Source: Lachnospiraceae bacterium (lineage in GTDB: Bacteria > Bacillota > Clostridia > Lachnospirales > Lachnospiraceae). From it: a stretch of DNA of 64,000 nucleotides. The notes beneath the pieces were generated by a model. The model saw nothing but the letters and a program-made list of their open reading frames with translations. It was not told the DNA's origin and searched no databases. Below are positions 36,492 through 46,716 of the stretch, piece after piece; the first letter of the stretch is position 1, and the number at the start of each line of letters is the position of its first letter. The position numbers and the translations under genes are program-made. The DNA lies in contig JAFZQY010000069.1 in the NCBI GenBank assembly GCA_017620155.1, forward strand, positions 17,109 to 81,108. The letters are read 5' to 3'.

Positions 36492-38707
36492 ATCGTCATT
36501 CCCTCCTCGATATCTCCGTATGCCACCCAATAGTTGGCATTATCGGATCCGCCCGCAACAAACTTGATGAGTCTTGATGCGCCGTCTTCGTCTTTGACAA
36601 TTACATAAGTATCGTTACCTGTCTTATATACATCAGTCTTGGGGATAAGGATCACATTATTCATGGTCCTCGTGCTCGCTTTGACGGTAAATCTGATCCT
36701 GTACCAGTATCCGTTGCTGTTGTCGGATCCGCCCGATCCAGTCATCGCACTCATGTCTTCCTGTGAAACCTTGACAAGCGAATAGCCCATTCTCATTGAT
36801 TTGGATAAGCCATAAGGATTAAGCGATACAACGGTTCCTTCAGCCTCATATGAATTACCGTTCTGATCCTTGCATATGACCTGGGCGCTGTCGCCGTATG
36901 AGAGCACTCCGCCCTTATCCTCCACGATGATATAGCAGGAATCATCACTGGCGATCTGAAGCAGTTTTTCCTTATAGTTGATGATGGAGCCGGCTTTGAT
37001 GTCACTTACATCGATGACTATGCCGGTATAGGGAGCTTTTATCTCAAAAACCCCGGAATACATGCCCAACTTCTCAAGCTGCCTGTTAAGTGATTCGATA
37101 GTCCTGTTTCGGTCGCGTATAGCGCGATCTATGGTCTCAAGCTCGTCTTTATTATATGTAGTCCTCTTCTGTTCGTTTAAGTCTGCGATCCTCTCGTTCT
37201 GACGCTGGATTTTCCGCTGGATGCGCTCTATCTCTATCGTATCCGCCACGACCTCTATCTTGGCCAGAGTCTGACCTTCGGTTATCTGTTCGAACCTGTC
37301 CACGCAGAGTTCATTCAGGTAGCAGACCCCGTTCTTAGCAGGATTGGCGATCCATTCAGAGTTAGGATAGCTTAAGTATCCGTCGACATTGAATTCGGTG
37401 CTGACAGAGCCCTTATTCAACGTAACGGACTTGGTGCCGACATCATATGGCACATCATATACGACCTTATCGCCTTCACTTAAGCCGCTTAATATCTGAA
37501 TGAAGCCGCTGTCAAACTGTCCGGTGGTGACAGGAGTATATACACTGTCGCCGTCTTTATACAGATATACATACTGTCCGTTATCGTCCTTGCTGACAGC
37601 GTCCTTGGGAACGCACAGTGCATTGGCCGTAACTGATTCAACTACGACGATCACGGCGAACTGACCGAGTTTAACCTTGCCCTCGGGATCAGCCAGTTTA
37701 AATGTGGTGTAAACCTCATCCTCTTTCTGTTTAAGGCGCCTGTATTCCTCGGGCTCCATGTTCTCATATACGACTTCATACTTCTCGCCGTCGATGACAG
37801 CATAGATCTCCACGGCCTTATTAACTATTGATTTGCTGACATACTCGGTCTTGATCTCCATATTGGAGGTATCACCGACCGCTATGATATCTGTTCCGAC
37901 CGGGATGATATCTCCGGCATTGACATAGTTTGCGGCTACGACTACTCCGTCTATCGATGATTCGGTACCGGATTCATTCTTCTCTTCTATCAGTCTCGCG
38001 ATCCTGGTCTCATTGTACTGATATTCCAGTTCAAAGAGTTCACTCCGCTCTTTGTAAGCCTGCTCCATCTTCTCTCTGGCCATTCTGGTCTGCTTAACAC
38101 GGCTTTCCAGAGGCATGGCTCCTTTGGCCCACCCTGCATAATAAGGAGAATCCTCTTCCGGAGCCGATGAGAGCATATTCTGATAATTGGAGGCTGCTTC
38201 AAACTCTTCTTTTTTGGCCTTGGCAATATCGATCACATAATCGGATACATAATCGTTGTACTCCTGAAGAAGTACGGCATTCTCATCCTCGATCTCTTCT
38301 ATCGAATCATCCAGGCCTTCAACTGTTCCGTAAAACAGCATGTCTCCGGCAGATACTTCATCACCCGGAAGGGCATTGAAATTGCCGAAAGGCTGATCGG
38401 ATTCATATGCATACTCATAGGTATCAGGACACACAACGCCCTGATAGGTGCTTACTACGGAAAGTTCACGAACTTCAGCGCTCACAAAACTCAAGGCGCT
38501 TCCTGCAGGCTCTATCAGTTCTATCTCATCATCTGTCAGGACATCACCATCAGCATTATCAGCCGCGGTTTCGGTGCTGTCTGCCTTAGCATCCGTATCT
38601 GAAGGCACGCCGTTGCTGTCAACTGTGGATGCGCATCCTATCAGCATACTTAAGATGAGCAGTATCGATATGCAATTGGCAAATTTTTTTCGCAGTCTCA
38701 AGCTCAT
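36479..38707 (-). CDS. Lipoprotein membrane-fusion-type adaptor, internally duplicated
   Basis: The lipobox LIGC follows a short basic signal, so it is a lipoprotein. The ~742 residues contain two adaptor units. Each has a barrel/lipoyl-like segment flanking a coiled coil: DYVIDIAKAKKEEFEA to ARLIEEKNES, then SSIDGVVVAANYVNAGDIIPVG; and later IEIERIQRKIQRQNERIADL, then FEIKAPYTGIVIDVSDIKAG. Normal adaptors are 350-450 residues with one unit. The start may be this ATG or a GTG one codon earlier. It overlaps the next adaptor's stop by one base. Confidence 0.83.
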   Translation of the reverse strand: MSLRLRKKFANCISILLILSMLIGCASTVDSNGVPSDTDAKADSTETAADNADGDVLTDDEIELIEPAGSALSFVSAEVRELSVVSTYQGVVCPDTYEYAYESDQPFGNFNALPGDEVSAGDMLFYGTVEGLDDSIEEIEDENAVLLQEYNDYVSDYVIDIAKAKKEEFEAASNYQNMLSSAPEEDSPYYAGWAKGAMPLESRVKQTRMAREKMEQAYKERSELFELEYQYNETRIARLIEEKNESGTESSIDGVVVAANYVNAGDIIPVGTDIIAVGDTSNMEIKTEYVSKSIVNKAVEIYAVIDGEKYEVVYENMEPEEYRRLKQKEDEVYTTFKLADPEGKVKLGQFAVIVVVESVTANALCVPKDAVSKDDNGQYVYLYKDGDSVYTPVTTGQFDSGFIQILSGLSEGDKVVYDVPYDVGTKSVTLNKGSVSTEFNVDGYLSYPNSEWIANPAKNGVCYLNELCVDRFEQITEGQTLAKIEVVADTIEIERIQRKIQRQNERIADLNEQKRTTYNKDELETIDRAIRDRNRTIESLNRQLEKLGMYSGVFEIKAPYTGIVIDVSDIKAGSIINYKEKLLQIASDDSCYIIVEDKGGVLSYGDSAQVICKDQNGNSYEAEGTVVSLNPYGLSKSMRMGYSLVKVSQEDMSAMTGSGGSDNSNGYWYRIRFTVKASTRTMNNVILIPKTDVYKTGNDTYVIVKDEDGASRLIKFVAGGSDNANYWVAYGDIEEGMTICSG

Positions 38708-39816
38708 CACTTATAAACCACCTTATCGCCTTCGTTAAGTCCGGAGGTCACTTCTATCAGGTCATCCCCCTCAAGTCCTGTCTCAATCCAGACAATCTGC
38801 CTGAAATCATTCTCATCAAGAACATATACATAGGGTTTTCCGTCCGCATGGTAAATGGCTCCGATAGGCAAAGCAAGCACCTGTTCATGCTTCTCAAGTA
38901 CCAGTTTGATGGTACCGGTCACTCCGACGTCTATTCCTTCATTATCAGGTCCCGAGAACACCTCAAAAACCTGAGTGTCTCCCCAGGATCCCATGTCTAC
39001 GGGAACCACCTCATAATCGCCGGACGCCGAGCCGTATACTATCTTCATCTCCACAGGCTCTCCTTCGTGGAAATATGAAGCATATTCAGGTTCTTTGACC
39101 TCAAAACGTCCCGAAGCATTATCCACGATGGTCATGACCACCTCATCCTTCTTGGATGTGGATCCTTCAAGACCATCCATTACCGTATATACGACACCGT
39201 CCATAGTCGAATAGATATGTCCGGAATTATATTCATTCTTAAGAGAGGCGAGTTTACGCCTGTCAAATTCAAGTTCGTCGTTTAAGTCTTCTCTTTTATA
39301 TACAAAACTCTGTGTGATCGAATCCTGGTTTTTCTGATATGCAGCTACATCATCCTCGCTGATATCGGGATTGTTATACACGAAGTTGTTATATGCGCTC
39401 TGTTCATCAAACTTCTCTGCAGCATCGAGATACGAAAGCTGCAGTTCATTCTTGGATATTCTGTATTCAAGTTCATCGATCTGCTGCTGCAAGTTATCCT
39501 GAGAGAGTTCTATCAGAAGATCGCCGGCCTTGACCGAATCGCCGGGATTGACATAGACCTTGGATACCCGGCGTCCGCCGGCATCAAAAGATACTGTCTG
39601 TTCTTTCAGCTGCATGTAAGTAGCTGTCAGGGATTTCGTAAGTACCACATCTTCACGCGTGACCGCGATAAGACCATAGGCCGATTCCTGCGACTCGTTC
39701 TCGATCACGACCACATTCTCTTCTTCCTGAGCCCCGCAGCCTGCCAAAAGCATGGCAACGATCATAAGGCACACAAGACTATTCAGTTTTTTATGCGTTC
39801 TGTTTATATACTGCAC
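38707..39816 (-). CDS. Lipoprotein membrane-fusion-type adaptor (HlyD/MacA-like)
   Basis: A 369-residue lipoprotein with lipobox LLAGC. It shows the adaptor order: beta segment, GGRRVSKVYVNPGDSVKAGDLLIE (first half of the lipoyl domain), a coiled coil of about 100 residues, STMDGVVYTVMDGLEG (second half), beta barrel, and the end VTSGLNEGDKVVYK. It links the permease to the outer surface in this single-membrane cell type; its substrate is unknown. The start is GTG (39816) with a distant GGAG. A strong hairpin lies 25 bases upstream. Confidence 0.86.
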   Translation of the reverse strand: MQYINRTHKKLNSLVCLMIVAMLLAGCGAQEEENVVVIENESQESAYGLIAVTREDVVLTKSLTATYMQLKEQTVSFDAGGRRVSKVYVNPGDSVKAGDLLIELSQDNLQQQIDELEYRISKNELQLSYLDAAEKFDEQSAYNNFVYNNPDISEDDVAAYQKNQDSITQSFVYKREDLNDELEFDRRKLASLKNEYNSGHIYSTMDGVVYTVMDGLEGSTSKKDEVVMTIVDNASGRFEVKEPEYASYFHEGEPVEMKIVYGSASGDYEVVPVDMGSWGDTQVFEVFSGPDNEGIDVGVTGTIKLVLEKHEQVLALPIGAIYHADGKPYVYVLDENDFRQIVWIETGLEGDDLIEVTSGLNEGDKVVYK

Positions 39817-39840
39817 TTGTAAAGATGCTCCGTCATAACA

Positions 39841-39867
39841 GCGGGCGGTGTAATTTTCACCGCCCGC
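39841..39867. terminator. Perfect 10-bp GC-rich hairpin between binding-protein and adaptor genes
   Basis: GCGGGCGGTG, a 7-base loop and CACCGCCCGC pair perfectly. It lies 45 bases past the binding-protein stop at 39912. No clean T run follows on minus, so transcript-end stabilisation or partial termination is likelier than full termination. Confidence 0.6.
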
Positions 39868-39911
39868 CAGTTATCTTTGTATATTGCTATACGTTAAATC
39901 GTAAGATCTGC

Positions 39912-41393
39912 TTACTTATTAGCGTCATCAACATACTGCTTCCATGTATCAGCGATAGCCTCAACAACCTCGGAAACTACACAGTTAGGAACGATGTTCC
40001 ATGTGAGGTCGGGTCCGATGGAGAGGTTCGGGATCATACCGTGGAATGCGATAGTACCGTGAGATGCCTCAGACATCATAGGGATGGTCTCCTCAACTGC
40101 TCTGGAATCATAGATACCGTCCATAGCTCTGGAGATAAATCCGTTGTATCCCTCATAACCTGCGGGATCATCAGTGTAGAGATTCCATGCGAATGCGATC
40201 TTCCATGCTCTGTCTTCATCATAGCAAGCGGGGATTGCTGCAGGGTTGTTATCCCATACATTGATGTAGTCTTTTCCGCTGGGTCCCTTAGGGAACATTA
40301 CGAAGCCGAGCTCATCCTGCATATCTGCAAGGAAGTTGCCGGGTGTTCCAGCGTACTCCTGCTCTACCATGAAAGCAACGTTTCCGTTAAGGAACTCTTC
40401 TTTGTAGTAATCCCACTCAGCACCCTCGGGATCATGGTTGTCATACTTGGTGAACATATCAACAGTCCACTCAAGAGCCTCGGTAGTCTCAGGAGACTCA
40501 AGGTTATAGAAGTAGCCGTTAGCATCCTTGCCGATGAAGGATCCGCCGTTAGCGAATACAGCTTCCTCAGTCATAACGCCCTCGTTAAGGGTCAGGCCGT
40601 ATACATCATCGGTACCGTCGTTATCGGTATCACGCTGGCACTCGCCCATGAGCTCATCAAACTTGTCCCATGTCCATGTGCCGTCTGCCTGCATGTCATA
40701 GATGCTGTCAGGATCGATACCTGCTTCCTCAAGTACTCTCTTGTTGAAGAATACACCTGTACGAGGCTCGGAAATACCTGCATACATAGCATAGATGGCA
40801 TCACCCTTGCTGTACTGCTCATGCAGCTTGTTAAGCTGGAACTTCTCAGAGCTGAAATCAAGGCAATCAAGTGTAGAAAGATCATACATAAGGCCGCTTG
40901 CCATAGCTGATGTGATAGCCGGGTCAGCACGAAGAGTCCATACATAGTTGTTGTCATCTCCGCCTGATGTACAATAATCAACGAAATCCTGAGGTGTTGA
41001 ACCCCAATCGGAGATTGCAACCTGTTTAATCTTGAAGTTGTAGGTCTCCTGGATCCAATCACGCCACTCCTGCTGAGCTTCCTCATAATCGTTTGCAGGC
41101 TCTGCAGGCTCTTCGGGTGACCACCAGTCACGGATTACGATCTCCATGCCGCCGAGGTCATAGGTATCGCCGTTCTCGTCGGTAAGTACTGTGTAAGCAC
41201 TAACCTCCTCCTCTTCTTCCTCAGCTGTCTCTTCAACTGCTGCATCAGCAGTCTCTGTGGCAGTTTCGGTTGCAGTGTCATCGGCTGCGGGTGCTGCAGG
41301 AGTCTCTGCTGCGCCGCCACAGGCTGTAACACTCATAGCCATAGCTGCTGCAGTAGCTGCTGCTATGACCTTCTTTGCCATAGGCTTTTTCAT
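39912..41393 (-). CDS. Sugar ABC transporter substrate-binding lipoprotein
   Basis: Family 1 solute-binding protein, 493 residues. The signal peptide ends in the lipobox VTAC, followed by an Ala/Thr/Glu-rich spacer (about residues 27-68) ending in EEEEEEV. The mature part has the usual carbohydrate-binding order, including a VFFNKRVLEEAGIDPDSIYD segment and FMVEQEYAG. It lies 104 bases downstream of its two permease genes. The Lys- and Asp-rich end suits an oligosaccharide binder, but the ligand is not readable. AGGAGG is a strong ribosome site, fitting high expression. Confidence 0.92.
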   Translation of the reverse strand: MKKPMAKKVIAAATAAAMAMSVTACGGAAETPAAPAADDTATETATETADAAVEETAEEEEEEVSAYTVLTDENGDTYDLGGMEIVIRDWWSPEEPAEPANDYEEAQQEWRDWIQETYNFKIKQVAISDWGSTPQDFVDYCTSGGDDNNYVWTLRADPAITSAMASGLMYDLSTLDCLDFSSEKFQLNKLHEQYSKGDAIYAMYAGISEPRTGVFFNKRVLEEAGIDPDSIYDMQADGTWTWDKFDELMGECQRDTDNDGTDDVYGLTLNEGVMTEEAVFANGGSFIGKDANGYFYNLESPETTEALEWTVDMFTKYDNHDPEGAEWDYYKEEFLNGNVAFMVEQEYAGTPGNFLADMQDELGFVMFPKGPSGKDYINVWDNNPAAIPACYDEDRAWKIAFAWNLYTDDPAGYEGYNGFISRAMDGIYDSRAVEETIPMMSEASHGTIAFHGMIPNLSIGPDLTWNIVPNCVVSEVVEAIADTWKQYVDDANK

Positions 41394-41497
41394 AGTTTTC
41401 TCCTCCTTATGAAATGAATCGCGGACTATGATTCCGCATATATATAAACTGTGGTTTACAGCTTATATCAAAACTGATCCCATCACCCAATACAATA

Positions 41498-42502
41498 TCA
41501 CATTTTGATACCTGTTGACGAAATACTCTCAACAAACTGTCTCTGTGCGAACAGGTAAAGGATGATGAGAGGAAGTATGATCATCAGAGTACCCGTAGCC
41601 AGTATACAGTTGGAATATGCGATCGATATGGTAGTCTTAACGCCTGTGATCCTCTGGATATAGGCTCCGAGTGAATCTACAATCCTGGACAGCGATGTGC
41701 TCACAAGAGTGGTTCCGCTTAAGAACATCCTGGAGTAGAATCCGTCAGTCCACTGCCATACAAACGCAAACAGGAAGCATGATGTGATGATCGGCTTCGC
41801 CTCAGGAAGCATTATGGTAAAGAATGTCTTGAGCGTGCCGCATCCGTCAACATATGCCGCTTCTTCCATATCCGAAGGGATATTCCTGAAGAACTGCCTG
41901 ATCATGTATATGTACAATCCGTTCTTCAATCCCATACATCCCGCACTGAGCAGATAATACGGCAGGACCGAACCTCTCAGGTTAACCGTATCACCGGTTA
42001 TCAGCTTGATGATACCGAGTATATCGAAGAATCTGAAATGCAGATGCAGTGAACTCGATATCGTCTGCGGCGGGATCAATATAACAAGTATAACACAAAG
42101 GAACCAAAATTTCTTGAAAGGAAACTCAAACCGCGCAAATCCGTAGCCTACGAGCGTGCATACTCCTATCTGGAGTATAGCGATCGTAAGCGAGATAACG
42201 AAGGAATTGATGATCGCCTTCTTATAATTCATCAGTTCGGCTGCCAGTTTATAGTTATCAGTCGTAAAATGCTCGGGAATGCTGATAACTATGGGGTTAT
42301 AGAGGTCAGCCTCGGTCATGAAGCTTACGGAGATCTTGTTGAGTATGGGCTGCAGGATCATAAAGCACATACCGAAGAGCAATATGAATCTCGCAAAGCT
42401 CACGGCATATTCAAGTATCCTCTTCTTGACCAGATATCCACCCGACGCGCGGTTTCTCTCCCAGAAGTTATCGAATGTCTTAACTTTTGTCTTCTTACTC
42501 AT
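41498..42502 (-). CDS. Sugar ABC transporter permease, MalG type
   Basis: Inner-membrane permease with six helices and the EAA loop EEAAYVDGCGTLKTFFTIMLP that docks the ATPase. The 334 residues include a ~30-residue N-terminal cytoplasmic extension. It pairs with the MalF-type permease upstream (8-base overlap) and the binding protein downstream. No ATPase gene accompanies it; a shared MsmX-like ATPase elsewhere is expected. G-rich ribosome site at good spacing. Confidence 0.93.
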   Translation of the reverse strand: MSKKTKVKTFDNFWERNRASGGYLVKKRILEYAVSFARFILLFGMCFMILQPILNKISVSFMTEADLYNPIVISIPEHFTTDNYKLAAELMNYKKAIINSFVISLTIAILQIGVCTLVGYGFARFEFPFKKFWFLCVILVILIPPQTISSSLHLHFRFFDILGIIKLITGDTVNLRGSVLPYYLLSAGCMGLKNGLYIYMIRQFFRNIPSDMEEAAYVDGCGTLKTFFTIMLPEAKPIITSCFLFAFVWQWTDGFYSRMFLSGTTLVSTSLSRIVDSLGAYIQRITGVKTTISIAYSNCILATGTLMIILPLIILYLFAQRQFVESISSTGIKM

Positions 42503-43406
42503 AGTAGTAAACCCCCCTGGATATGATGCCCGAGGTGATTCCTACAAAGGCAAGCACGATCAGGAAATATACCCACGACATGGCTGATGCAAGTCCGTAA
42601 TTCATCTGATCGATCATGACCTTCTGGATCTTCTCGATGACTCCGTTGTCGGAACGCATACAGAAATCGATAACAGTATATATCCAGTTAACAAGGAACA
42701 GTGAACTGATCATCGGGAAGGTTATCTTCCACAGACTCTCCCACTTCGTACAGCCCTCGATCTCGGCGGCTTCATACATGCTGGATGATATGGTCTGTAA
42801 TCCCGAAAGGAAGATGATGATCTGGATACCGGATGCGATAGCCACATCATATATATTATCGATGATCTCAAATACCTTTTCGAAAGCTCTGGTACCTACT
42901 CCTGCGGTTGTAAGGACCTGCTCCAGAGCATCCGTGATACTGATGTTGGATGTAGTCGTCTCGATCTGTGTGGCAAGTGTTGCCATCAACTGGTTATCCG
43001 ACTCAAGGCCCAGGATAACACCCGAAGAAAGGATAACGGGCAGGAAGAATACGGCTCTGACCAGAGCTCTTCCCTTGAACTCCTGGTTAAGGATGAGTGC
43101 CACGAAGAAGGAAAAGACCATGATAGCCAGTGAATATATAACCATTCTGGAAATCTCTTCAACCAGCAGTCTGTTGTATTCAGGGTCAACCATAAATGCA
43201 TGCTTGTAGTTCATCAGACCTTCCCAGATCGGGTCGATTATACCGGAACCCAGCTGCACATCACAGAAACTCATATAGAGAGACTGGAAGAAGGGTTTGA
43301 CCATGAACGCCAGGAAGCCGATGATAAACGGTGATATGAACAGATATCCCGCTATCGCCTTTCTCTTCTGTAGCCCGGCCAGCTTTTTAGCATTTTTACT
43401 CATCAT
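42495..43406 (-). CDS. Sugar ABC transporter permease, MalF type
   Basis: A 303-residue permease with six helices; EAA loop is EAAEIEGCTKWESLWKITFP. It has an unusual ~50-residue extracellular insertion (about 127-175, LESDNQLMATLATQIETTTS onward) before the fourth helix. GGAGG lies five bases before the ATG. It follows the DUF5696 gene by 20 bases. Confidence 0.92.
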   Translation of the reverse strand: MMSKNAKKLAGLQKRKAIAGYLFISPFIIGFLAFMVKPFFQSLYMSFCDVQLGSGIIDPIWEGLMNYKHAFMVDPEYNRLLVEEISRMVIYSLAIMVFSFFVALILNQEFKGRALVRAVFFLPVILSSGVILGLESDNQLMATLATQIETTTSNISITDALEQVLTTAGVGTRAFEKVFEIIDNIYDVAIASGIQIIIFLSGLQTISSSMYEAAEIEGCTKWESLWKITFPMISSLFLVNWIYTVIDFCMRSDNGVIEKIQKVMIDQMNYGLASAMSWVYFLIVLAFVGITSGIISRGVYYYE

Positions 43407-43426
43407 ATTCCTCCGAACCGCCGTGT

Positions 43427-46015
43427 TTATCTTACAACCAGATAGTCTCTGGCAGGAACAGTCACACCATCTGCTGCATAATCTTCATATCCGTAGTTCA
43501 CATAGACCCTGGTACCGTCTTCATATTCGGTGCAGGAAACCGTCTCGGTGAGTTTAACATGTGAACTCATCTCCTGATTGAATGTATGTCCGAGTTCCGA
43601 ATTATATCTGTTATAGGTTTCATCTATATCCTTATGGCAGGAGTCAAATTCCGAACCGTAGTATTCCGTATAAAGTGTCTTCTGAAGGATATATGCGCTT
43701 TCCTTCATGATCGTGTAGGAAAGTCCGGCGCCGTACTCTGCCGCACAGAGGATCGCCTCCTCGGAATTACCGCAGATATTGATCGGCTTACCGGTATAAT
43801 CGATATATCCGTGAAGTGCCAGCTGATAGAAAGGAATATACTCATCAAGTATCGTATACTCGCTGCCTCTTAAATCCATCTCAGTCACAACATCAACATA
43901 AGGAACTGCATAGTCGTTACCCATGTTGATCATGACCTTAGTGGAATCAAGGCCTTTGAACCTTTCCTCCTGGAGTTTGGATACAGACTCTCTCGAATGA
44001 GGATTCTTCCTGTAGAAATCACTGGACAGATCACGTCCGTCATTCTCAAATGAAGCACCAACACCGTACTTCTGAGCCTGAGCCGAGAGGTTATCAGACA
44101 GCTGGCCCGCAATATCCGTATGAAGCAGATAATACGGATCCAGATCATCTCTCTGGGCATATGTCGTACGGCTGTATTCCATGAGCTTAACACGCTCTTT
44201 GCTGATGAGCTTGGCAGCATCGGTATATGAGAAGAATCCGTCGGTGATATCCGAATCCCATGCATACTGTGTGATACCGTTAAGATACAGATTGGCGCCC
44301 ATGCCGCCTATCGTATCGGCCAGCTCCTGCAGATCCTTCTTAGAGCCGAGTTTCGAATTGACATGCACTTTCTTAAGGATCTTCTGCTTTACGCCGCCGT
44401 TGCACCATCCGCTGAGTTTGACCGAAATGTTGTTCAGTCCTTCATCATGGAGAGTGGTGACCATCTCACCGGCTTCATCAAAAGTCGTGAGCTTAAGAGG
44501 TCTGGATACGGGTACACCGACAACCTGCTTAACCTTGTCCACAGCACCGACAACCTCGATAACAACAGGGGCGTTGGAATCCGTATTCATGCTTAAGTAC
44601 TGACCGTACTTATCCTTGAGGTAATCTCTGTAGTCCTTGGCCATATCCACATAGTCATTGCCTGATATGAAGCTGTATCTTAAGGCAAGTGACTCATCCG
44701 GAAGAGAATCAAGATACTTATATACATCCGAATTGGCTATATCGCCGACATCATACTGCTCTCTCTGGCATATGGAGTAGATCGCATTGACGAAGTTGTA
44801 AGAATGGTTTTTACCTGCAACATCGGCCTGGATGGCTGCATATGAACGGCCGTCTTCGAGCACGCATACAAATGAGTCATCTCCGTTGGCTATGCCGTAA
44901 GCCGCATAATAGGTTCTGGTATTATGAACCACGGCTTTACGTGTAAGACACATATCCCAACCGTATACATTGGCATAATAGTTGTTCTGGGAAACCTTGC
45001 CGTTATTGAAGTTAATTATGGATCCGCCGCCCTCGGGCACCATCATATATCCTGTGTCCTCGGTACCGCCGCACCCGAAGTACGGAAGCGGAGTAAGCGT
45101 GTAGATCGGATAATCACTCTTATACTGCATATCGGAGAACGGGATCTCGACTGTCATGTCATCTCCGTCAAGCCTGTAGATCATGCTTATATCGAATATG
45201 GGCTTATCGGATGATCTCTCCGAAAGGTCAAGTTCCTTATCAGCCGTAAAGTCTTCATATGTATAACCGGCATCCTCAAATATGCCCTGTAATTTCTTAC
45301 GTACGGCTTCCTTAGTATTGCTTCTTAAGATATAGAGTTTCTGATTGGCAAGTTCGGGATAATTGGCAAGAAGCTCATCTTTGTCATCCTTGGGACTGAG
45401 CTTATTGATGTCATATTTCTTGTAATACTGTGAAACAACGTTGACATCGCTGTCGTCCATTTCCGCCGTCCATTTCTTATAGGAATCCATGGTCATGACG
45501 GGGGGGATGACATATTCTTTCTCAACATTACCGATCGAATAGTCCACTCTGACGTAATCATCACCCTGTTCGATCTCATATATGCCGTTGGCGATACTCA
45601 TGTCATAGCAGTTGAGCGTTGTCTCAAGACCTGTCTCAACGGCATAGGACATGATAAGAGGCGACTGAAGCTTATTCTTCTCCTCGGGCAGCGCGATCGG
45701 GTCATCGGCCGCATCCTGGGGATTGGAATACCATACCTTGCCGGACTCCTTTACTTCCACCGTAAACTGGGTGGTAAGGGGATCCATGGTGAATTTCAGA
45801 TCATCGTTTTCCATGACGATGGGCTTCTCATCGCCGGCAAAAGCGCGTATCTCAACGATTTCCTCGGGCTGTTCGATATTCTGGTAGTTGATAACGAAGA
45901 ATACCAATCCGAAGATTATGGCAGCAAGCACTGAAGGAAAGATCAGACTTTTTAATGTCTCTTTGATCTTATTATTGCGCTCGGTTATTAATTCCTGACT
46001 TTTCTCTCTTCTCAT
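43427..46015 (-). CDS. DUF5696-family surface protein
   Basis: An 862-residue protein with one N-terminal membrane helix (IFPSVLAAIIFGLVFFVINY) and a long extracellular part. From memory it matches the DUF5696 family found beside sugar importers in Paenibacillus and Lachnospiraceae; its function is not known. The middle and C-terminal parts look like a beta-sandwich followed by a TIM-barrel-like, glycosidase-type region (VSVKLSGW-like strand, then YLLHTDIAGQLSDN, KVMINMGNDYAVPYVD). I cannot identify a catalytic pair. It sits between YIP1 and the second permease set. GGAG lies seven bases before the ATG. Confidence 0.75.
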   Translation of the reverse strand: MRREKSQELITERNNKIKETLKSLIFPSVLAAIIFGLVFFVINYQNIEQPEEIVEIRAFAGDEKPIVMENDDLKFTMDPLTTQFTVEVKESGKVWYSNPQDAADDPIALPEEKNKLQSPLIMSYAVETGLETTLNCYDMSIANGIYEIEQGDDYVRVDYSIGNVEKEYVIPPVMTMDSYKKWTAEMDDSDVNVVSQYYKKYDINKLSPKDDKDELLANYPELANQKLYILRSNTKEAVRKKLQGIFEDAGYTYEDFTADKELDLSERSSDKPIFDISMIYRLDGDDMTVEIPFSDMQYKSDYPIYTLTPLPYFGCGGTEDTGYMMVPEGGGSIINFNNGKVSQNNYYANVYGWDMCLTRKAVVHNTRTYYAAYGIANGDDSFVCVLEDGRSYAAIQADVAGKNHSYNFVNAIYSICQREQYDVGDIANSDVYKYLDSLPDESLALRYSFISGNDYVDMAKDYRDYLKDKYGQYLSMNTDSNAPVVIEVVGAVDKVKQVVGVPVSRPLKLTTFDEAGEMVTTLHDEGLNNISVKLSGWCNGGVKQKILKKVHVNSKLGSKKDLQELADTIGGMGANLYLNGITQYAWDSDITDGFFSYTDAAKLISKERVKLMEYSRTTYAQRDDLDPYYLLHTDIAGQLSDNLSAQAQKYGVGASFENDGRDLSSDFYRKNPHSRESVSKLQEERFKGLDSTKVMINMGNDYAVPYVDVVTEMDLRGSEYTILDEYIPFYQLALHGYIDYTGKPINICGNSEEAILCAAEYGAGLSYTIMKESAYILQKTLYTEYYGSEFDSCHKDIDETYNRYNSELGHTFNQEMSSHVKLTETVSCTEYEDGTRVYVNYGYEDYAADGVTVPARDYLVVR

Positions 46016-46045
46016 TTGAGCTCCTGAACAATCTTTATTTATCCA

Positions 46046-46702
46046 CTACAGTCTGAATAAGAACTCTCTTACCAGAGATACGAAATACAAAACACCCTGC
46101 GAGATCATACTGAAGAAAATCGTGAGTATGAAAACCTGAACGAGCATCGCAAATAGCGAAGCAACGGTAAACAGCAGATTCTTGCCGGCTGAGAACTCAT
46201 GTATCTGTCCCATTGCCGATACGATCAGAATCGCTGCATATATAAGCGAAATAGCACTGAGCACGCTGTAGAACTGTCCCTCTTCGACTGTTACCACATT
46301 ACTCAGCAGCATCAGCGGGAACTGTATCACCGGATAAGGCAAAAGTCCGTAGCACGTAGCCATATAAACCTGTCCGAGCTTGCCCTTGCCGTCAAACAGC
46401 GTAGTAAGAGCCCAGTTACCGACAACCCACAGTCCCAGAGGGAAAAGTATGCTGGCAAGATACAGGAAGATATTGGCTTCCTCCCAATACACCTGAATGA
46501 ACAGGAAGCTCGTAAACCTGAGTTTCATGAGTCTGACAACGAGTGTTGCGATCAGAATGGTATTGGCTGCAGCATAAGTACCGCGCCTTTCATGTGTCAG
46601 ATCCCAGAATCCGTCAACCGGATGCGTCAGACAATAGAACGCAAACTTAAGAGACCTCCAGTATTCAGTCCATGTTTCCTTTTTGGTTAAAGATGAAACC
46701 AT
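46046..46702 (-). CDS. YIP1-family integral membrane protein
   Basis: 218 residues with about five membrane helices after a short amphipathic start (LTHPVDGFWDLTHERRG is characteristic of this bacterial group). The YIP1 family is widespread and of unknown function in bacteria. It lies between NHL/TPR and DUF5696 genes, both of which encode membrane-tethered extracellular proteins, so it may organise or anchor them. AAGGAG is well placed before the ATG. Confidence 0.78.
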   Translation of the reverse strand: MVSSLTKKETWTEYWRSLKFAFYCLTHPVDGFWDLTHERRGTYAAANTILIATLVVRLMKLRFTSFLFIQVYWEEANIFLYLASILFPLGLWVVGNWALTTLFDGKGKLGQVYMATCYGLLPYPVIQFPLMLLSNVVTVEEGQFYSVLSAISLIYAAILIVSAMGQIHEFSAGKNLLFTVASLFAMLVQVFILTIFFSMISQGVLYFVSLVREFLFRL

Positions 46703-46716
46703 ATCGACTCCTTTTA

